This document shows, piece by piece, positions 1 through 8,374 of a DNA stretch of 64,000 nucleotides. The notes under the pieces were generated by a model. It worked only from the letters and a program-made list of their open reading frames with translations. It searched no databases and was not told where the DNA came from. Position numbers and translations under genes: made by a program. The stretch's first letter is position 1; every line of letters begins with the position of its first letter. Source of the DNA: Haloarcula sp. CBA1127 (GTDB lineage: Archaea; Halobacteriota; Halobacteria; Halobacteriales; Haloarculaceae); NCBI RefSeq assembly GCF_001485575.1, contig NZ_BCNB01000006.1:186001-250000 (forward strand), in the 5' to 3' direction.

Positions 1-502
1 CGACGGGGATGACCACGTCGTCGGGGTCCAGTTCGAACCGGTAGGCGGCGTAGGTCGTCACCGTCGTCACGACGATAGCCAACAGTGCCAGCAGGCTGCC
101 GCTGACGAGCGCGACCAGCACGACCGTCCGGAGCGGGAGCGTAGCGCCGCCGATGACGGTCTGGAGTAGCCACGCGCCGGCACCGACAAGCGGGAACAGT
201 GTCACCGCGAGCGCAAGCGTAGCGATAGCGTTGCCGGCCAATCGGTCGTCGGTCGCCGCAAACGACAGGAGGCCGAGGTGAAACGCCGTCGAGAACCGCG
301 CTGCGAGGATGCTGCCGAGGTTGCCCGCCATCCCGATTGTCACCGGGACGAGCACGAGCAGCGACGGATACTGCAGCAGTGTTCCCTCGAAGGTATCGAG
401 GACGAGACCGCTCCCGAGTTCGATTGCCGTGAGCACGACCAGAATGGGAAACATCGTCCGGACGATACCCGAGACCGACCACTGGGAGGCGAACTCCGCC
501 AT
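1..502 (-). CDS. MgtE-like divalent cation transporter subunit (partial, C-terminus outside window)
   Basis: About 167 residues are visible, starting at an ATG at 500-502 and running off the left edge. The protein begins MAEFASQWSVSGIVRTMFP and is almost entirely hydrophobic helices. It carries the segment VPVTIGMAGNLGSILAARF, which resembles the Mg2+-pathway helix of MgtE/SLC41 integral-membrane domains. The gene upstream on the same strand (503-1081) carries a parallel segment, and its stop abuts this start, so the two are probably co-transcribed halves of one transporter. No N-terminal CBS regulatory domain precedes the membrane part, unlike bacterial MgtE. Magnesium as the substrate is inferred from the family. 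Confidence 0.75.
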   Translation of the reverse strand, partial: MAEFASQWSVSGIVRTMFPILVVLTAIELGSGLVLDTFEGTLLQYPSLLVLVPVTIGMAGNLGSILAARFSTAFHLGLLSFAATDDRLAGNAIATLALAVTLFPLVGAGAWLLQTVIGGATLPLRTVVLVALVSGSLLALLAIVVTTVTTYAAYRFELDPDDVVIPV

Positions 503-1081
503 TCAGCCACCCCCCAGCGCGAGGACGAGGCGGGTCGCGCCCAACAGCGTCGCGATGCCGACCACATCGCCCGTCGTCGTCACGACCGGGCCGGCCAGCG
601 TATCCGGATTGAGGCCGCGGCGGTAGCCGACGAACACGACCGAGACGACGGCAATGGTCAACAACAGCCCGGAGACGAAGCCCGCGATGAGCGCAATGGC
701 GACGAGGGTTGTGAGGGGAGCCGATGGTCGCCCAACCAGCGCGAGCAGGGCGACAGCCATCACCGCGGCGACGCCGCTGATAAGGACGCCGTTTGCCAGT
801 GCCGCCGCGACAGCGGCGTTGATGCGGTCGTCGTCGAAGGAAAACCGCGGGTCGATCAGTCCCTGATGGAGCGCAGACCCCAGACGTGCGCCAAGGGAGC
901 CATAGACGTTCCCCCGAGTGGCGAGCAGCGCCGGAACGAGCACGAGTAGCCCGGCGACGTCCTGTAGTTCCGCGTCCATGCCGCCGAGGACAACGCCCGC
1001 GAAGAGGCCGCCGACCGCACTGAGCGCCAGCACCGGGAGCGATTCCCGGTAGGCTTCGAGTGCCACCTCGCGGACAGTCAT
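503..1081 (-). CDS. MgtE-like divalent cation transporter subunit
   Basis: A 192-residue membrane protein starting MTVREVALEAYRESLPVLAL, with about five hydrophobic segments. Residues near 48-70 (VPALLATRGNVYGSLGARLG) match the conserved MgtE/SLC41 motif and parallel the same region of the next gene (1-502). Bacterial MgtE functions as a homodimer; here two adjacent single-domain genes may form a heterodimer. The start at 1081 is chosen because upstream in-frame residues are hydrophilic and fall in the gap before the neighbouring lipoprotein gene. The stop directly abuts the next start, indicating translational coupling. Transport of Mg2+ (or Co2+) is inferred from the family. Confidence 0.78.
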   Translation of the reverse strand: MTVREVALEAYRESLPVLALSAVGGLFAGVVLGGMDAELQDVAGLLVLVPALLATRGNVYGSLGARLGSALHQGLIDPRFSFDDDRINAAVAAALANGVLISGVAAVMAVALLALVGRPSAPLTTLVAIALIAGFVSGLLLTIAVVSVVFVGYRRGLNPDTLAGPVVTTTGDVVGIATLLGATRLVLALGGG

Positions 1082-1136
1082 TGCAGGGCGAAGGACGGCG
1101 AGCGAAAAAAAGCCCCCTGATAGCGCTGGCGACGCT

Positions 1137-1988
1137 TCAGTCGGGAGTCGACTGAGCCCTGTCGCGCCACGGTGGCGGCCCGACCGTCGTGTTCCCGACC
1201 GCTGTAAACCGGACCGTTCTGGTGACTGTGACCGGTTCCCCGCCCCCCGTTGCCGTCGTGTACTCGGTCCGGTAGTTGCGGACGAGGCCTGACCGAGTGA
1301 CGTGGGCGACAAGCGTTGCGTTCTCCCGGCTCGCCCACGCTGTCGATGTCGTGTTTTCCCGCAGTCGGTCGCCCCTGATGATGTAGACGGTCCCGTCTGA
1401 CTGCTGGGACTGTAAGGTCCGGGTCTGGAACGGGGCAACGGTCCGAGTGACGTCGGTGGCCGGGCGGCCGTTCAACGCGGCAGCGTGAACCCAGTACCGC
1501 CACGTTCCGGCGTAGCTGTCCGGCGGGTCGTACTCGTTGTACACGGTACGGTTGTCGCGCACGAGCCGGCGGAGATACGTGTCGCCGTCGGACCAGAACG
1601 ACGCGGTCGCCGGCGGCCGCCCGAGGAGTCCCGGGGCCGCAGGGCCGCGGACAGAGACGTTGGCGAGATGTGTCCGGTTCGCGTCCAGCGCGACCTGAAC
1701 TCGGAGGTGAGACCGTAACGACCCGTTTGCATATCTGACGGTCCGATTCATCGTCAGCGTGTACCCGGTTCCGTTGAGACGGTCACTGTGAGCGGAACCG
1801 AGCAGAGATGGGCTGGTGACGCCCGTCGCCCCGACGCCGGCCGGATACGTGGTCGCAGAGTCGGTCGGCACCGGGGCGGGCGTCACCGGCGTCGCCGAGT
1901 CGTCGCCGCCGCTGAACCCGAACCCGCCACAGCCCGCGGTTACGACGATGGTGAGGACGAGTAGCTGCCGACGCAGATTCCTCGTCAT
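1137..1988 (-). CDS. Predicted secreted lipoprotein (DUF7537-like)
   Basis: A 283-residue protein whose N-terminus is MTRNLRRQLLVLTIVVTAGC, a short signal sequence ending in a lipobox with the acylated Cys at residue 20. A Ser/Thr/Pro-rich linker follows (about 25-60), then a beta-rich domain with many N-x-T/S sequons (NRT, NGS, NVS, NTT). Haloarchaeal genomes carry many such lipoproteins with a domain resembling LolA/LppX-type lipid-binding folds; this one fits that pattern, but no catalytic residues are evident. It should sit on the outer face of the membrane. It is transcribed towards the MgtE pair, 55 bases away, and a functional link is only possible. Confidence 0.6.
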   Translation of the reverse strand: MTRNLRRQLLVLTIVVTAGCGGFGFSGGDDSATPVTPAPVPTDSATTYPAGVGATGVTSPSLLGSAHSDRLNGTGYTLTMNRTVRYANGSLRSHLRVQVALDANRTHLANVSVRGPAAPGLLGRPPATASFWSDGDTYLRRLVRDNRTVYNEYDPPDSYAGTWRYWVHAAALNGRPATDVTRTVAPFQTRTLQSQQSDGTVYIIRGDRLRENTTSTAWASRENATLVAHVTRSGLVRNYRTEYTTATGGGEPVTVTRTVRFTAVGNTTVGPPPWRDRAQSTPD

Positions 1989-2081
1989 GTTTTAACAAAC
2001 CAATCAGGTCAGAATAAGTCTACGGATCGCCATTTATCCGAGATATGTCGTTCTATAGATGTGAAATCGTTGATTAACCTA

Positions 2082-2096
2082 CCGAAACTATTATGA
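2082..2096 (+). promoter_or_regulatory. Putative BRE/TATA promoter of livJ
   Basis: The sequence ccgaaac followed by tattatgatata lies about 25-35 bases before the ATG at 2120. This looks like a BRE plus TATA element placing the transcript start at or next to that ATG, as expected for a leaderless haloarchaeal mRNA. It also argues against the alternative ATG at 2093, which would lie inside the promoter. Position-based inference only. Confidence 0.45.
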
Positions 2097-2119
2097 TATA
2101 TACAGACACCGTATGGAAC

Positions 2120-3520
2120 ATGCCAACTAATGGCAGATCGGTCAACCGACGACAGTTGCTGAAGAGTACGGGCGTCGCAGGTGTGGCAGGGCTGACGGGA
2201 CTGGCCGGTTGTTCCGGTGGCGACGGTGGCGATGGTGGTGGCGACGGTGGCGACGGTGGCGACGGTGGCGATGGTGGTGGCGACGGTGGCGACGACTACC
2301 CGTCACTCGGGAATTTCCCGGTCGAGGGCGACACAGTCACGTTCGGATTCAACGTTCCACAATCCGGACCCTACTCCTCTGAGGGGCAGGACGAACTCCG
2401 GGCGTACGAACTCGCACAGAAACACCTCAATAACGGGGGTGGCTGGGTGGACAGCTTCGAGGACCTCAGCGGTGACGGCGTCCTCGGGTACACGGTCGAT
2501 TCGGTAAATGGCGACACGGCGACCGATGCCGATACCGCTCGGCAGGCCGCCTCGCGGATGATAAACCGGGACGACGTGGTGATGATCTCGGGCGGCTCTT
2601 CCAGCGCAGTGGCCATCGCCGTGCAGGGCCTCTGTCAGTCGCAGAACGTGATGTTCATGGCCTGTCTGACCCACTCGAACGACACGACCGGGAAAGACTG
2701 TGCCCGGTACGGGTTCCGGGAGATGTTCAACGCGTACATGACCGGCCAGGCACTCGCGCCGGTACTTGAAAGCGAGTACGGCTCGGACAACTCCTTCTAC
2801 CAGCTGTACGCCGACTACTCCTGGGGCCAGACCCAGCAGGACTCGATGAACCAGTTCCTCTCGGAGATTGGCTGGGAAGAGGTCGACAGCGTGCCGACGC
2901 CGCTCGGGACCAGCGACTTCTCCTCGTATCTCTCGGAGGCCGCAAACAGCGGCGCGGACGTGCTCGTCCTGAACCACTACGGGCTGGACGGCGCGAACTC
3001 CGTCTCGCAGGCCGTCGATGCCGGAATCGACGAGGACATGGAACTCGTCGTTCCGCTGTACAACCGCCCGATGGCACAGGCCGCCGGTGGGTCCATCGAA
3101 GGCATTTACGGGACGATCGCCTGGGACTCCCAGATCGACAACGAGGCGTCGAACGCGTTCACGCAGGCGTTCCAGGACGAGTACGACCGCGTCCCATCCG
3201 GGCCGGCCCAGCTCGCCTACTCGCAGACGCTCCAGTACGCGGCCGCCGCCGAGCGAGCAGGCACGTTCTACCCGCCGGAGGTCATCCGCCAGCTGGAGGA
3301 CTACGAGTACAGCAACATCGGCATGGGCCAGGAGACGATGCGTGCCTGCGACCATCAGGCCCAGCGGGACATTCCAGTTGCCCAGGGACTGCCGGAGAGC
3401 GAACAGTCAGACGGGAACTTCATCGACATTGTCGAGATCACCTCCCGAGACGACGTCGGATACGCGTGTGATTCCGGGCCGGCCGCAGAGTGCGAACTCG
3501 GCGAGTACGGCGACGAATAG
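2120..3520 (+). CDS. livJ: Branched-chain amino acid-type ABC transporter substrate-binding lipoprotein
   Basis: A 466-residue periplasmic-binding protein of the LivJ/Peripla_BP_6 type. The N-terminus has a Tat motif (NRRQLLK, residues 9-15) and a lipobox LAGC with Cys31, so it is probably exported folded and lipid-anchored. Residues about 33-58 are an almost pure Gly/Asp tether encoded by tandem ggtggcgac-like repeats. The body begins at VTFGFNVPQSGPYSSEGQDE, the usual start of type I binding folds. It leads the operon livH-livM-livG-livF, with a gap of about 130 bases before livH. The ligand could be leucine/isoleucine/valine, another amino acid, or urea/amide; the sequence alone does not say. 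Confidence 0.88.
   Translation: MPTNGRSVNRRQLLKSTGVAGVAGLTGLAGCSGGDGGDGGGDGGDGGDGGDGGGDGGDDYPSLGNFPVEGDTVTFGFNVPQSGPYSSEGQDELRAYELAQKHLNNGGGWVDSFEDLSGDGVLGYTVDSVNGDTATDADTARQAASRMINRDDVVMISGGSSSAVAIAVQGLCQSQNVMFMACLTHSNDTTGKDCARYGFREMFNAYMTGQALAPVLESEYGSDNSFYQLYADYSWGQTQQDSMNQFLSEIGWEEVDSVPTPLGTSDFSSYLSEAANSGADVLVLNHYGLDGANSVSQAVDAGIDEDMELVVPLYNRPMAQAAGGSIEGIYGTIAWDSQIDNEASNAFTQAFQDEYDRVPSGPAQLAYSQTLQYAAAAERAGTFYPPEVIRQLEDYEYSNIGMGQETMRACDHQAQRDIPVAQGLPESEQSDGNFIDIVEITSRDDVGYACDSGPAAECELGEYGDE
2213..2295 (+). repeat. Gly/Asp-encoding tandem repeat in livJ
   Basis: About nine imperfect copies of ggtggcgac / ggtggcgat encode the Gly-Asp tether after the lipobox Cys. The block contains two near-identical longer units, each ending in a gatggtggtggcgac variant, consistent with replication slippage. 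The repeat length may vary between strains without changing frame, since the units are multiples of three. Confidence 0.75.
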
Positions 3521-3652
3521 GGCAGAATCCGGACAGGGGACCGTACCCCTCATGATTTATAGTGCATGAGGTTGCCTTACTTGATACACAAAAACTAGCA
3601 TGATTAGGAATACGCAGAGAGTACGAGAAGAGTGCGGTGGGGGGGATCCGGC

Positions 3653-4591
3653 GTGACGCTACTCGCGGACATCCTCACCATCTTATTGAATGGGTTACAA
3701 CAGGGCGCGATTTACGTCCTGCTCGCGGTCGGACTGTCGATTATCCTCGGGACGCTAAAATTCGTCAACTTCGCCCACGGGGCGCTGTACCTCGTCGGCG
3801 CATATCTGGGGCTGTTCATAACCGGACAGGTTCCGTTGAACAACGGTCAGTTAGCGGAATGGGGCATCCAGTCATACGGTATCGGACTGGGATTCGTCGC
3901 CGCATTGGTCATCGTGCCGATTGTCGTGTTCATTATCGGACTGCTGATGGAGCGGTTCATCGCACAGGCGTTTTACGACCGACCCGATACTGACCAGATT
4001 CTCGTGACATTCGGGCTCGCAATTATCGTCCAGGAACTGCTCCGGGCACTGCTGGGCGGGAGCAGCCAGCCGTTCCCACAGCCCTCGTGGGCATCCGGTC
4101 CCATCGCGCTGCCCGTGGTCGGAAACTTCCCGCGCTGGCGACTCGGCGTCATCGCCATTACGGCAGTCCTCGTCCTTGGCGTGTACGCACTCGTCGAGTA
4201 CACTGACTTCGGCCTCATCGTCCAGGCCGGTACCCTCGACGGCGAGATGGTTCGACTGCTTGGGATCAAACTGAGCCGACCGTATCTCGTCGTGTTCGGC
4301 ATCGGTGCCGCACTCGCCGGCGTGGCCGGCGTCGTCGGTGGCCCGCTTGCGAACGTCAACCCCAACATCGGGACTGAACAGTTAGTGCCGGCGTTTCTGA
4401 CGGTCGTCATCGGTGGCGTCGGGAAAATAGAGGGGGCCGTGGTCGCCGGGCTGATGCTCGGGACGCTGCAGGTACTCCTCATCCAGACCGGCTATGCCGC
4501 CTGGAGCCAGGTCGGCATCTACGCGCTCGCAGCGCTAGTCCTGCTGGTGCGTCCGCAGGGGCTGCTGGGTTCGGAGGTGGATGTTTCGTGA
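3653..4591 (+). CDS. livH: ABC transporter permease, LivH family
   Basis: A 312-residue inner-membrane permease with about eight hydrophobic helices. It begins LLADILTILLNGLQQGAIYV and contains the LivH hallmark LGTLKFVNFAHGALYLVGAY. The C-terminal part has VVIGGVGKIEGAVVAGL, the conserved loop that contacts the ATPase. The GTG at 3653 is preferred because the purine run gtggggggg lies just upstream; an in-frame GTG at 3632 is the alternative. The stop overlaps the livM start. It pairs with LivM to form the channel; substrate class is inferred from the family. Confidence 0.88.
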   Translation: MTLLADILTILLNGLQQGAIYVLLAVGLSIILGTLKFVNFAHGALYLVGAYLGLFITGQVPLNNGQLAEWGIQSYGIGLGFVAALVIVPIVVFIIGLLMERFIAQAFYDRPDTDQILVTFGLAIIVQELLRALLGGSSQPFPQPSWASGPIALPVVGNFPRWRLGVIAITAVLVLGVYALVEYTDFGLIVQAGTLDGEMVRLLGIKLSRPYLVVFGIGAALAGVAGVVGGPLANVNPNIGTEQLVPAFLTVVIGGVGKIEGAVVAGLMLGTLQVLLIQTGYAAWSQVGIYALAALVLLVRPQGLLGSEVDVS

Positions 4592-5679
4592 GCGACGAAC
4601 CACGTGACGCGACTGCCACGGCGGCGGCCGACGCGGATGCAGAGGTCACCGGTGGCCTCGCGGACCGCTGGGCTAGCTTCCGCGATCGGGAGATATCGAC
4701 AGTCCTGCTCACCGTCGTTGGTGTGGCTGTCTTCCCATTCCTGTTCAACAATTTCCTTGACGGCTACACGCAGCTGGCGACGCTGATGCTCATCTACGGC
4801 ATCTTCGCCGTCGGCTTCGACATCCTGCTTGGCTACACCGGCCTGCTGTCGTTCGGTCACGCCGTCTTCTTCGGCGGCGCGGCCTACGCCGCGGGCATCT
4901 TCAGCGCGAGCGTCAGCAGCTCGCCGCTGCTCGTGTTGCTCGCCGGTACGGTGTTTGCCGTGTTGCTGGCGTGGATTGTCGGGTTCCTGTCGCTGCGCCG
5001 CGGCGGGATTTACTTCGCCATCCTGACGCTGACGTTCGGCCAGATGTCGTTCTACCTGGCGGCCTCGCCGCTGGCCTTCCTCACCAACGGTGAGAACGGG
5101 TTTACCTCCGTCAACATCGGCCACCTGCTGGGCGTCATCGACATCCACGGCGGGGTGCCGTTCCCGCTGACGATGCTGGTGGACAATATGCTGTACGTGT
5201 TCGTCGCCGTCATGACGGTGCTGTCAGTCGCGATGGCAAATCGCATTCTCCACTCGCCGTATGGAACCGTCTTCCGCGCGATTCGGGAGAACGAGCGACG
5301 AGCGGAGTTCGTCGGGCTGGACGTCTGGCGGTACAAGCTGATGGCGTTCATCATCTCGGCAGCCTTCGCTGGCATCGCTGGGAGCCTGTTTACCATCGAG
5401 GGGAACTACGTGCCCCTGCAGTCGCTGTACTGGACCGAGTCCGGTCGTATCGTCATCATGACTGTGCTCGGCGGTGTCGGCTCGCTGTTCGGGCCGCTGT
5501 TCGGCGCTGGCCTGTACCTGTACATCGAGAATATTGTCAGCGGGTTCGAGACACTCGGTCCGTTCTGGCACCTCATCCTCGGGGTTGTGTTCGTCGTCGC
5601 CGTCGTCCTCTTCCCGAACGGTATCTGGGGCGGTATCGACTACGTTCGTGACATGGTCGTCGGAGGTGAGGACGAATGA
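4588..5679 (+). CDS. livM: ABC transporter permease, LivM family
   Basis: A 363-residue permease with a hydrophilic 30-residue N-terminus and about ten membrane segments. Typical LivM sequences are visible: LGYTGLLSFGHAVFFGGAAY, FRAIRENERRAEFVGLDVWR (the coupling loop) and MTVLGGVGSLFGPLFGAGL. It starts at GTG 4588, overlapping the livH stop by four bases, and its stop overlaps the livG ATG. The tight overlaps indicate a single translationally coupled operon. Confidence 0.9.
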   Translation: MSDEPRDATATAAADADAEVTGGLADRWASFRDREISTVLLTVVGVAVFPFLFNNFLDGYTQLATLMLIYGIFAVGFDILLGYTGLLSFGHAVFFGGAAYAAGIFSASVSSSPLLVLLAGTVFAVLLAWIVGFLSLRRGGIYFAILTLTFGQMSFYLAASPLAFLTNGENGFTSVNIGHLLGVIDIHGGVPFPLTMLVDNMLYVFVAVMTVLSVAMANRILHSPYGTVFRAIRENERRAEFVGLDVWRYKLMAFIISAAFAGIAGSLFTIEGNYVPLQSLYWTESGRIVIMTVLGGVGSLFGPLFGAGLYLYIENIVSGFETLGPFWHLILGVVFVVAVVLFPNGIWGGIDYVRDMVVGGEDE

Positions 5680-6434
5680 CGGTCCTCAAGACGGAACGGC
5701 TCACCAAGCAGTTCGGCGGCCTCACGGCCGTCGACGAGGTGGATCTGGAGATAGAACAGGGCGAGGGTGTGAGCCTCATCGGCCCCAACGGCGCGGGGAA
5801 ATCGACGTTCATCAACCTCGTCACCAGACGGCTCGAACCGAGCTACGGCGAGATCGCGTTCCAAGGGGATTCCATCATCGGGATGGACCCGCACGAGGTC
5901 GTCCAGCGGGGGATGAGCAAGTCCTTCCAGACAGCCTCTATCTTCCCCGAACTAACGGTCAAGGAGAACGCGACCATCGCGGCGCTGGCAGCCGAGCACG
6001 GTTCGTTCCGGTTCAATTTCTTCCGGAACCAGAACAGCTACCCGGCGGTCGATGAACTGGCGAACGAGGTCCTCGAGTCGGTCGGTCTGTACGACGAGCG
6101 GGAGAACCAGGCCGATAGCCTCGACTACGGGAACAAGCGCCGGCTCGAACTCGGCATTGCGCTGGCCGCCGAGCCGGATATGCTGCTGATGGACGAGCCA
6201 ACGGCGGGAATGTCGCCCGACGAGACGAAATCGACCGTCGACCTCATCAAACGCGTCAAGGATGAACTCGATCTGACGTTCCTGCTTGTCGAACACGACA
6301 TGGAGATCGTCTTCGACATCTCCGACCGCATCGTCGTCCTCAATCGCGGGTCGGTTATCGCGGAGGGGACGCCGACGGAAGTACAGAACGACCCTGCTGT
6401 GCAGGAAGCGTATCTCGGAGGTGTCGAGGAATGA
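5676..6434 (+). CDS. livG: ABC transporter ATP-binding protein, LivG family
   Basis: A 252-residue ATPase with Walker A GPNGAGKST at residues 36-44, Walker B LLMDEPTAGMSP near 168-179 and a switch His in LLVEHDM. The signature motif is the degenerate LivG form (DYGNKRRLELGIAL) instead of LSGGQ, which is normal for this subfamily. Start and stop both overlap neighbours by four bases (ATGA). It should form a heterodimer with the product of the next gene on the cytoplasmic face of LivH/LivM. Confidence 0.93.
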   Translation: MTVLKTERLTKQFGGLTAVDEVDLEIEQGEGVSLIGPNGAGKSTFINLVTRRLEPSYGEIAFQGDSIIGMDPHEVVQRGMSKSFQTASIFPELTVKENATIAALAAEHGSFRFNFFRNQNSYPAVDELANEVLESVGLYDERENQADSLDYGNKRRLELGIALAAEPDMLLMDEPTAGMSPDETKSTVDLIKRVKDELDLTFLLVEHDMEIVFDISDRIVVLNRGSVIAEGTPTEVQNDPAVQEAYLGGVEE

Positions 6435-7174
6435 CGTTGCTCGACGTGGACAATATCAACGGCTACTACGGCGAGAGCCACATCATTCAGGACGTGTCGA
6501 TGAGCGTCGATGACGGCGAAATCACGGCCTTGCTGGGCCGTAACGGCGCGGGAAAGACCTCGACGCTCCGGTGTATCTCCGGAGCGACGCCGCCCGATGT
6601 CCGGAGCGGTGCGATCCAGTTCGACGGAACGGACATCACCAACGCTCCGCCGGAGGACATCGCCGTCCGCGGTATCTCGCTGGTTCCGGAGGAACGGCGC
6701 GTGTTCACTGACCTGACCGTCGCCGAGAACCTCCACCTCGCGGACACCGTCCGCAACAAATCCAACACCTGGCGGCGGAAGCTCGATTTCCGCGACGAAG
6801 GGATGTCGGCGGCGGAGATTTACGAGTACTTCCCGAGACTCGACGAACGGCGGTCACAGAAGGCCGGCACGCTCTCCGGAGGCGAACAGCAGATGCTCGC
6901 CATCGCCCGTGCGCTCCACCAGAGCACCGACCTGTTGATGCTCGACGAGCCATACGAGGGGCTGGCACCACAGATCATTGAGTCCGTCGAGAACGCCATC
7001 GAACGCATCAGCGAGGACGGGACGACGATACTACTGGTCGAGCAAAACGCCGTCGCAGCGATGAAGATCGCCGACCGGTGTTACGTGCTGGACCGCGGGC
7101 AAGTGGTCTTCGAGGGGCCCGCCGAGGAACTGCAGAAAGATCAAGAAACGCGGGACAAGTACCTAGGTGTCTGA
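6431..7174 (+). CDS. livF: ABC transporter ATP-binding protein, LivF family
   Basis: A 247-residue ATPase with Walker A GRNGAGKTS (36-44), a canonical signature LSGGEQQML, Walker B LLMLDEPYEGLAP and the switch segment LLVEQNA. The LEPYEGLAP-type sequence after Walker B is diagnostic of LivF. It overlaps livG by four bases, and the next gene, a thioredoxin-domain protein, begins at the base immediately after its stop. Partner of LivG in energising uptake. Confidence 0.93.
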   Translation: MTLLDVDNINGYYGESHIIQDVSMSVDDGEITALLGRNGAGKTSTLRCISGATPPDVRSGAIQFDGTDITNAPPEDIAVRGISLVPEERRVFTDLTVAENLHLADTVRNKSNTWRRKLDFRDEGMSAAEIYEYFPRLDERRSQKAGTLSGGEQQMLAIARALHQSTDLLMLDEPYEGLAPQIIESVENAIERISEDGTTILLVEQNAVAAMKIADRCYVLDRGQVVFEGPAEELQKDQETRDKYLGV

Positions 7175-7858
7175 ATGTCGGAAACTCAATCTCCCGAAGC
7201 GCTACTCGACGCACTGCAGTCGGAGGGTGTCGTCGTCATCGACGAGGAAACGGACGAAGTCAGCACGACAGAGGCGTTCGAGGCCGACCGCGAGGTGTAC
7301 TACGACACCTACGTGACGATGGGCGACGCGGAGTTCCACGAGTCTGTCGCCGAGGTGTTCGGCCTCGATTCGGCTGCCGAAGCGGCCGAACGGGTCGACG
7401 AACTCGACGTGTCACGCGAGGAGTTCGCCACGTTCCTGACCCTGCGGTCGAACGTTGACGGCTCCTACACAACCGTGGAGCTGACGACGATGGCACAGAT
7501 GGCGACCGAACTGGGGCCGGAGACGCCGGTCCCCGATGCGGTCGAACATCTGGACGACGACAGCTACGAGGCGTTCGTCGACGCCCACGACCGGTGTGTC
7601 GTGACCGTGTGGAAGCTGTTTTGCGATCCCTGCGAAGCCATGAAAGAGCAGTTAGACGAGGTCCTGGCCGCGTTCCCGGACGGCGTTCCGGTCGGTGGCC
7701 TCGCCGGCGAGCGGTCCCCGGAGTTCTGTCAGTCGGTCGGGGTCAACGCGGCCCCCGCTGTCGTGCTGTTCGAGGACGGCGAGCCTGTCGAACGGATCAC
7801 TGGCCGGACAGACCCGTCGCCGCTCGCGGACCGGGTCGAAGAAGTGTACGGCGTCTGA
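7175..7858 (+). CDS. Thioredoxin-domain protein with novel N-terminal region
   Basis: A 227-residue soluble acidic protein. Residues about 135-227 form a thioredoxin-like domain with the redox motif C150-D-P-C153 (context VTVWKLFCDPCEAM) and a cis-Pro region NAAPAVVLFEDG. The first 130 residues are not recognised; they are rich in Asp/Glu and predicted helical. The gene starts directly after the livF stop, so it is probably the last gene of the liv operon. An oxidoreductase or redox-sensing role is inferred from the CxxC; why it should be tied to an amino-acid transporter is not evident. Confidence 0.75.
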   Translation: MSETQSPEALLDALQSEGVVVIDEETDEVSTTEAFEADREVYYDTYVTMGDAEFHESVAEVFGLDSAAEAAERVDELDVSREEFATFLTLRSNVDGSYTTVELTTMAQMATELGPETPVPDAVEHLDDDSYEAFVDAHDRCVVTVWKLFCDPCEAMKEQLDEVLAAFPDGVPVGGLAGERSPEFCQSVGVNAAPAVVLFEDGEPVERITGRTDPSPLADRVEEVYGV

Positions 7859-7866
7859 CTGCGGCG

Positions 7867-8265
7867 TTACTCTTCTTCGCCGCTGCAGACCAGCACGGAT
7901 CGGTCCGTGCCCAGAATCACGCTCTGTGTGACGCTGCCGAACAGCACCTTGCCTGTCGGCGTCCGCTTGCGTCCGGCGACGACAATCATGTCGGCGTCCT
8001 GCTCGTCAGCTAGCCGGAGGATTGCGTCGGCCGGTTCGCCGCTTGATTCTTCCAGCGCCACCTCGACGCCAGCGTCCTCAAGGACTTCTCGTGCCCGGCG
8101 CACGGAGGCCACCTGATCAACGGACGCGCCTTCGGGGTTCTCCTCGAAGTCGTGTAGCAGCGTGACACGGACCTGGCTGGCGTCCATCGGAACTTCGGTT
8201 ATCGCTTCCGCGATGGCAGTCCCACGAGCCTCACTTTTGTCTATCCCAGCGACAATTTCGTACAT
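7867..8265 (-). CDS. Universal stress protein, UspA family
   Basis: A 132-residue protein starting MYEIVAGIDKSEARGTAIAE, the typical UspA first strand and loop. The C-terminal nucleotide-binding pattern is present: VVAGRKRTPTGKVLFGSVTQ, matching G-x2-G-x9-G-S. It should be a cytoplasmic ATP-binding homodimer. The ATG at 8265 is chosen over an in-frame ATG at 8292, since homologues begin at this strand. It is transcribed convergently with the thioredoxin-domain gene, the two stops lying about eight bases apart. Confidence 0.9.
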   Translation of the reverse strand: MYEIVAGIDKSEARGTAIAEAITEVPMDASQVRVTLLHDFEENPEGASVDQVASVRRAREVLEDAGVEVALEESSGEPADAILRLADEQDADMIVVAGRKRTPTGKVLFGSVTQSVILGTDRSVLVCSGEEE

Positions 8266-8374
8266 GCTCGCTTCATCCGTAGGACGGGCCAACCCTTAGT
8301 TCTGGCCCGGATTTCAAGCATAGATCATCAAAAATAACGTCACGTATCGCGTCCCGCACATCGACGCAGCGGCG

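Noticed and set aside
278..949. Long plus-strand frame over the MgtE-like genes
   Set aside because: It is a shadow on the opposite strand: Arg/His/Gln-rich, with no domain, while the minus strand has clear membrane proteins.
2303..3355. 350-codon minus-strand frame inside livJ
   Set aside because: High G+C third positions create long antisense frames; livJ on the plus strand has a Tat signal, lipobox and clear family sequence.
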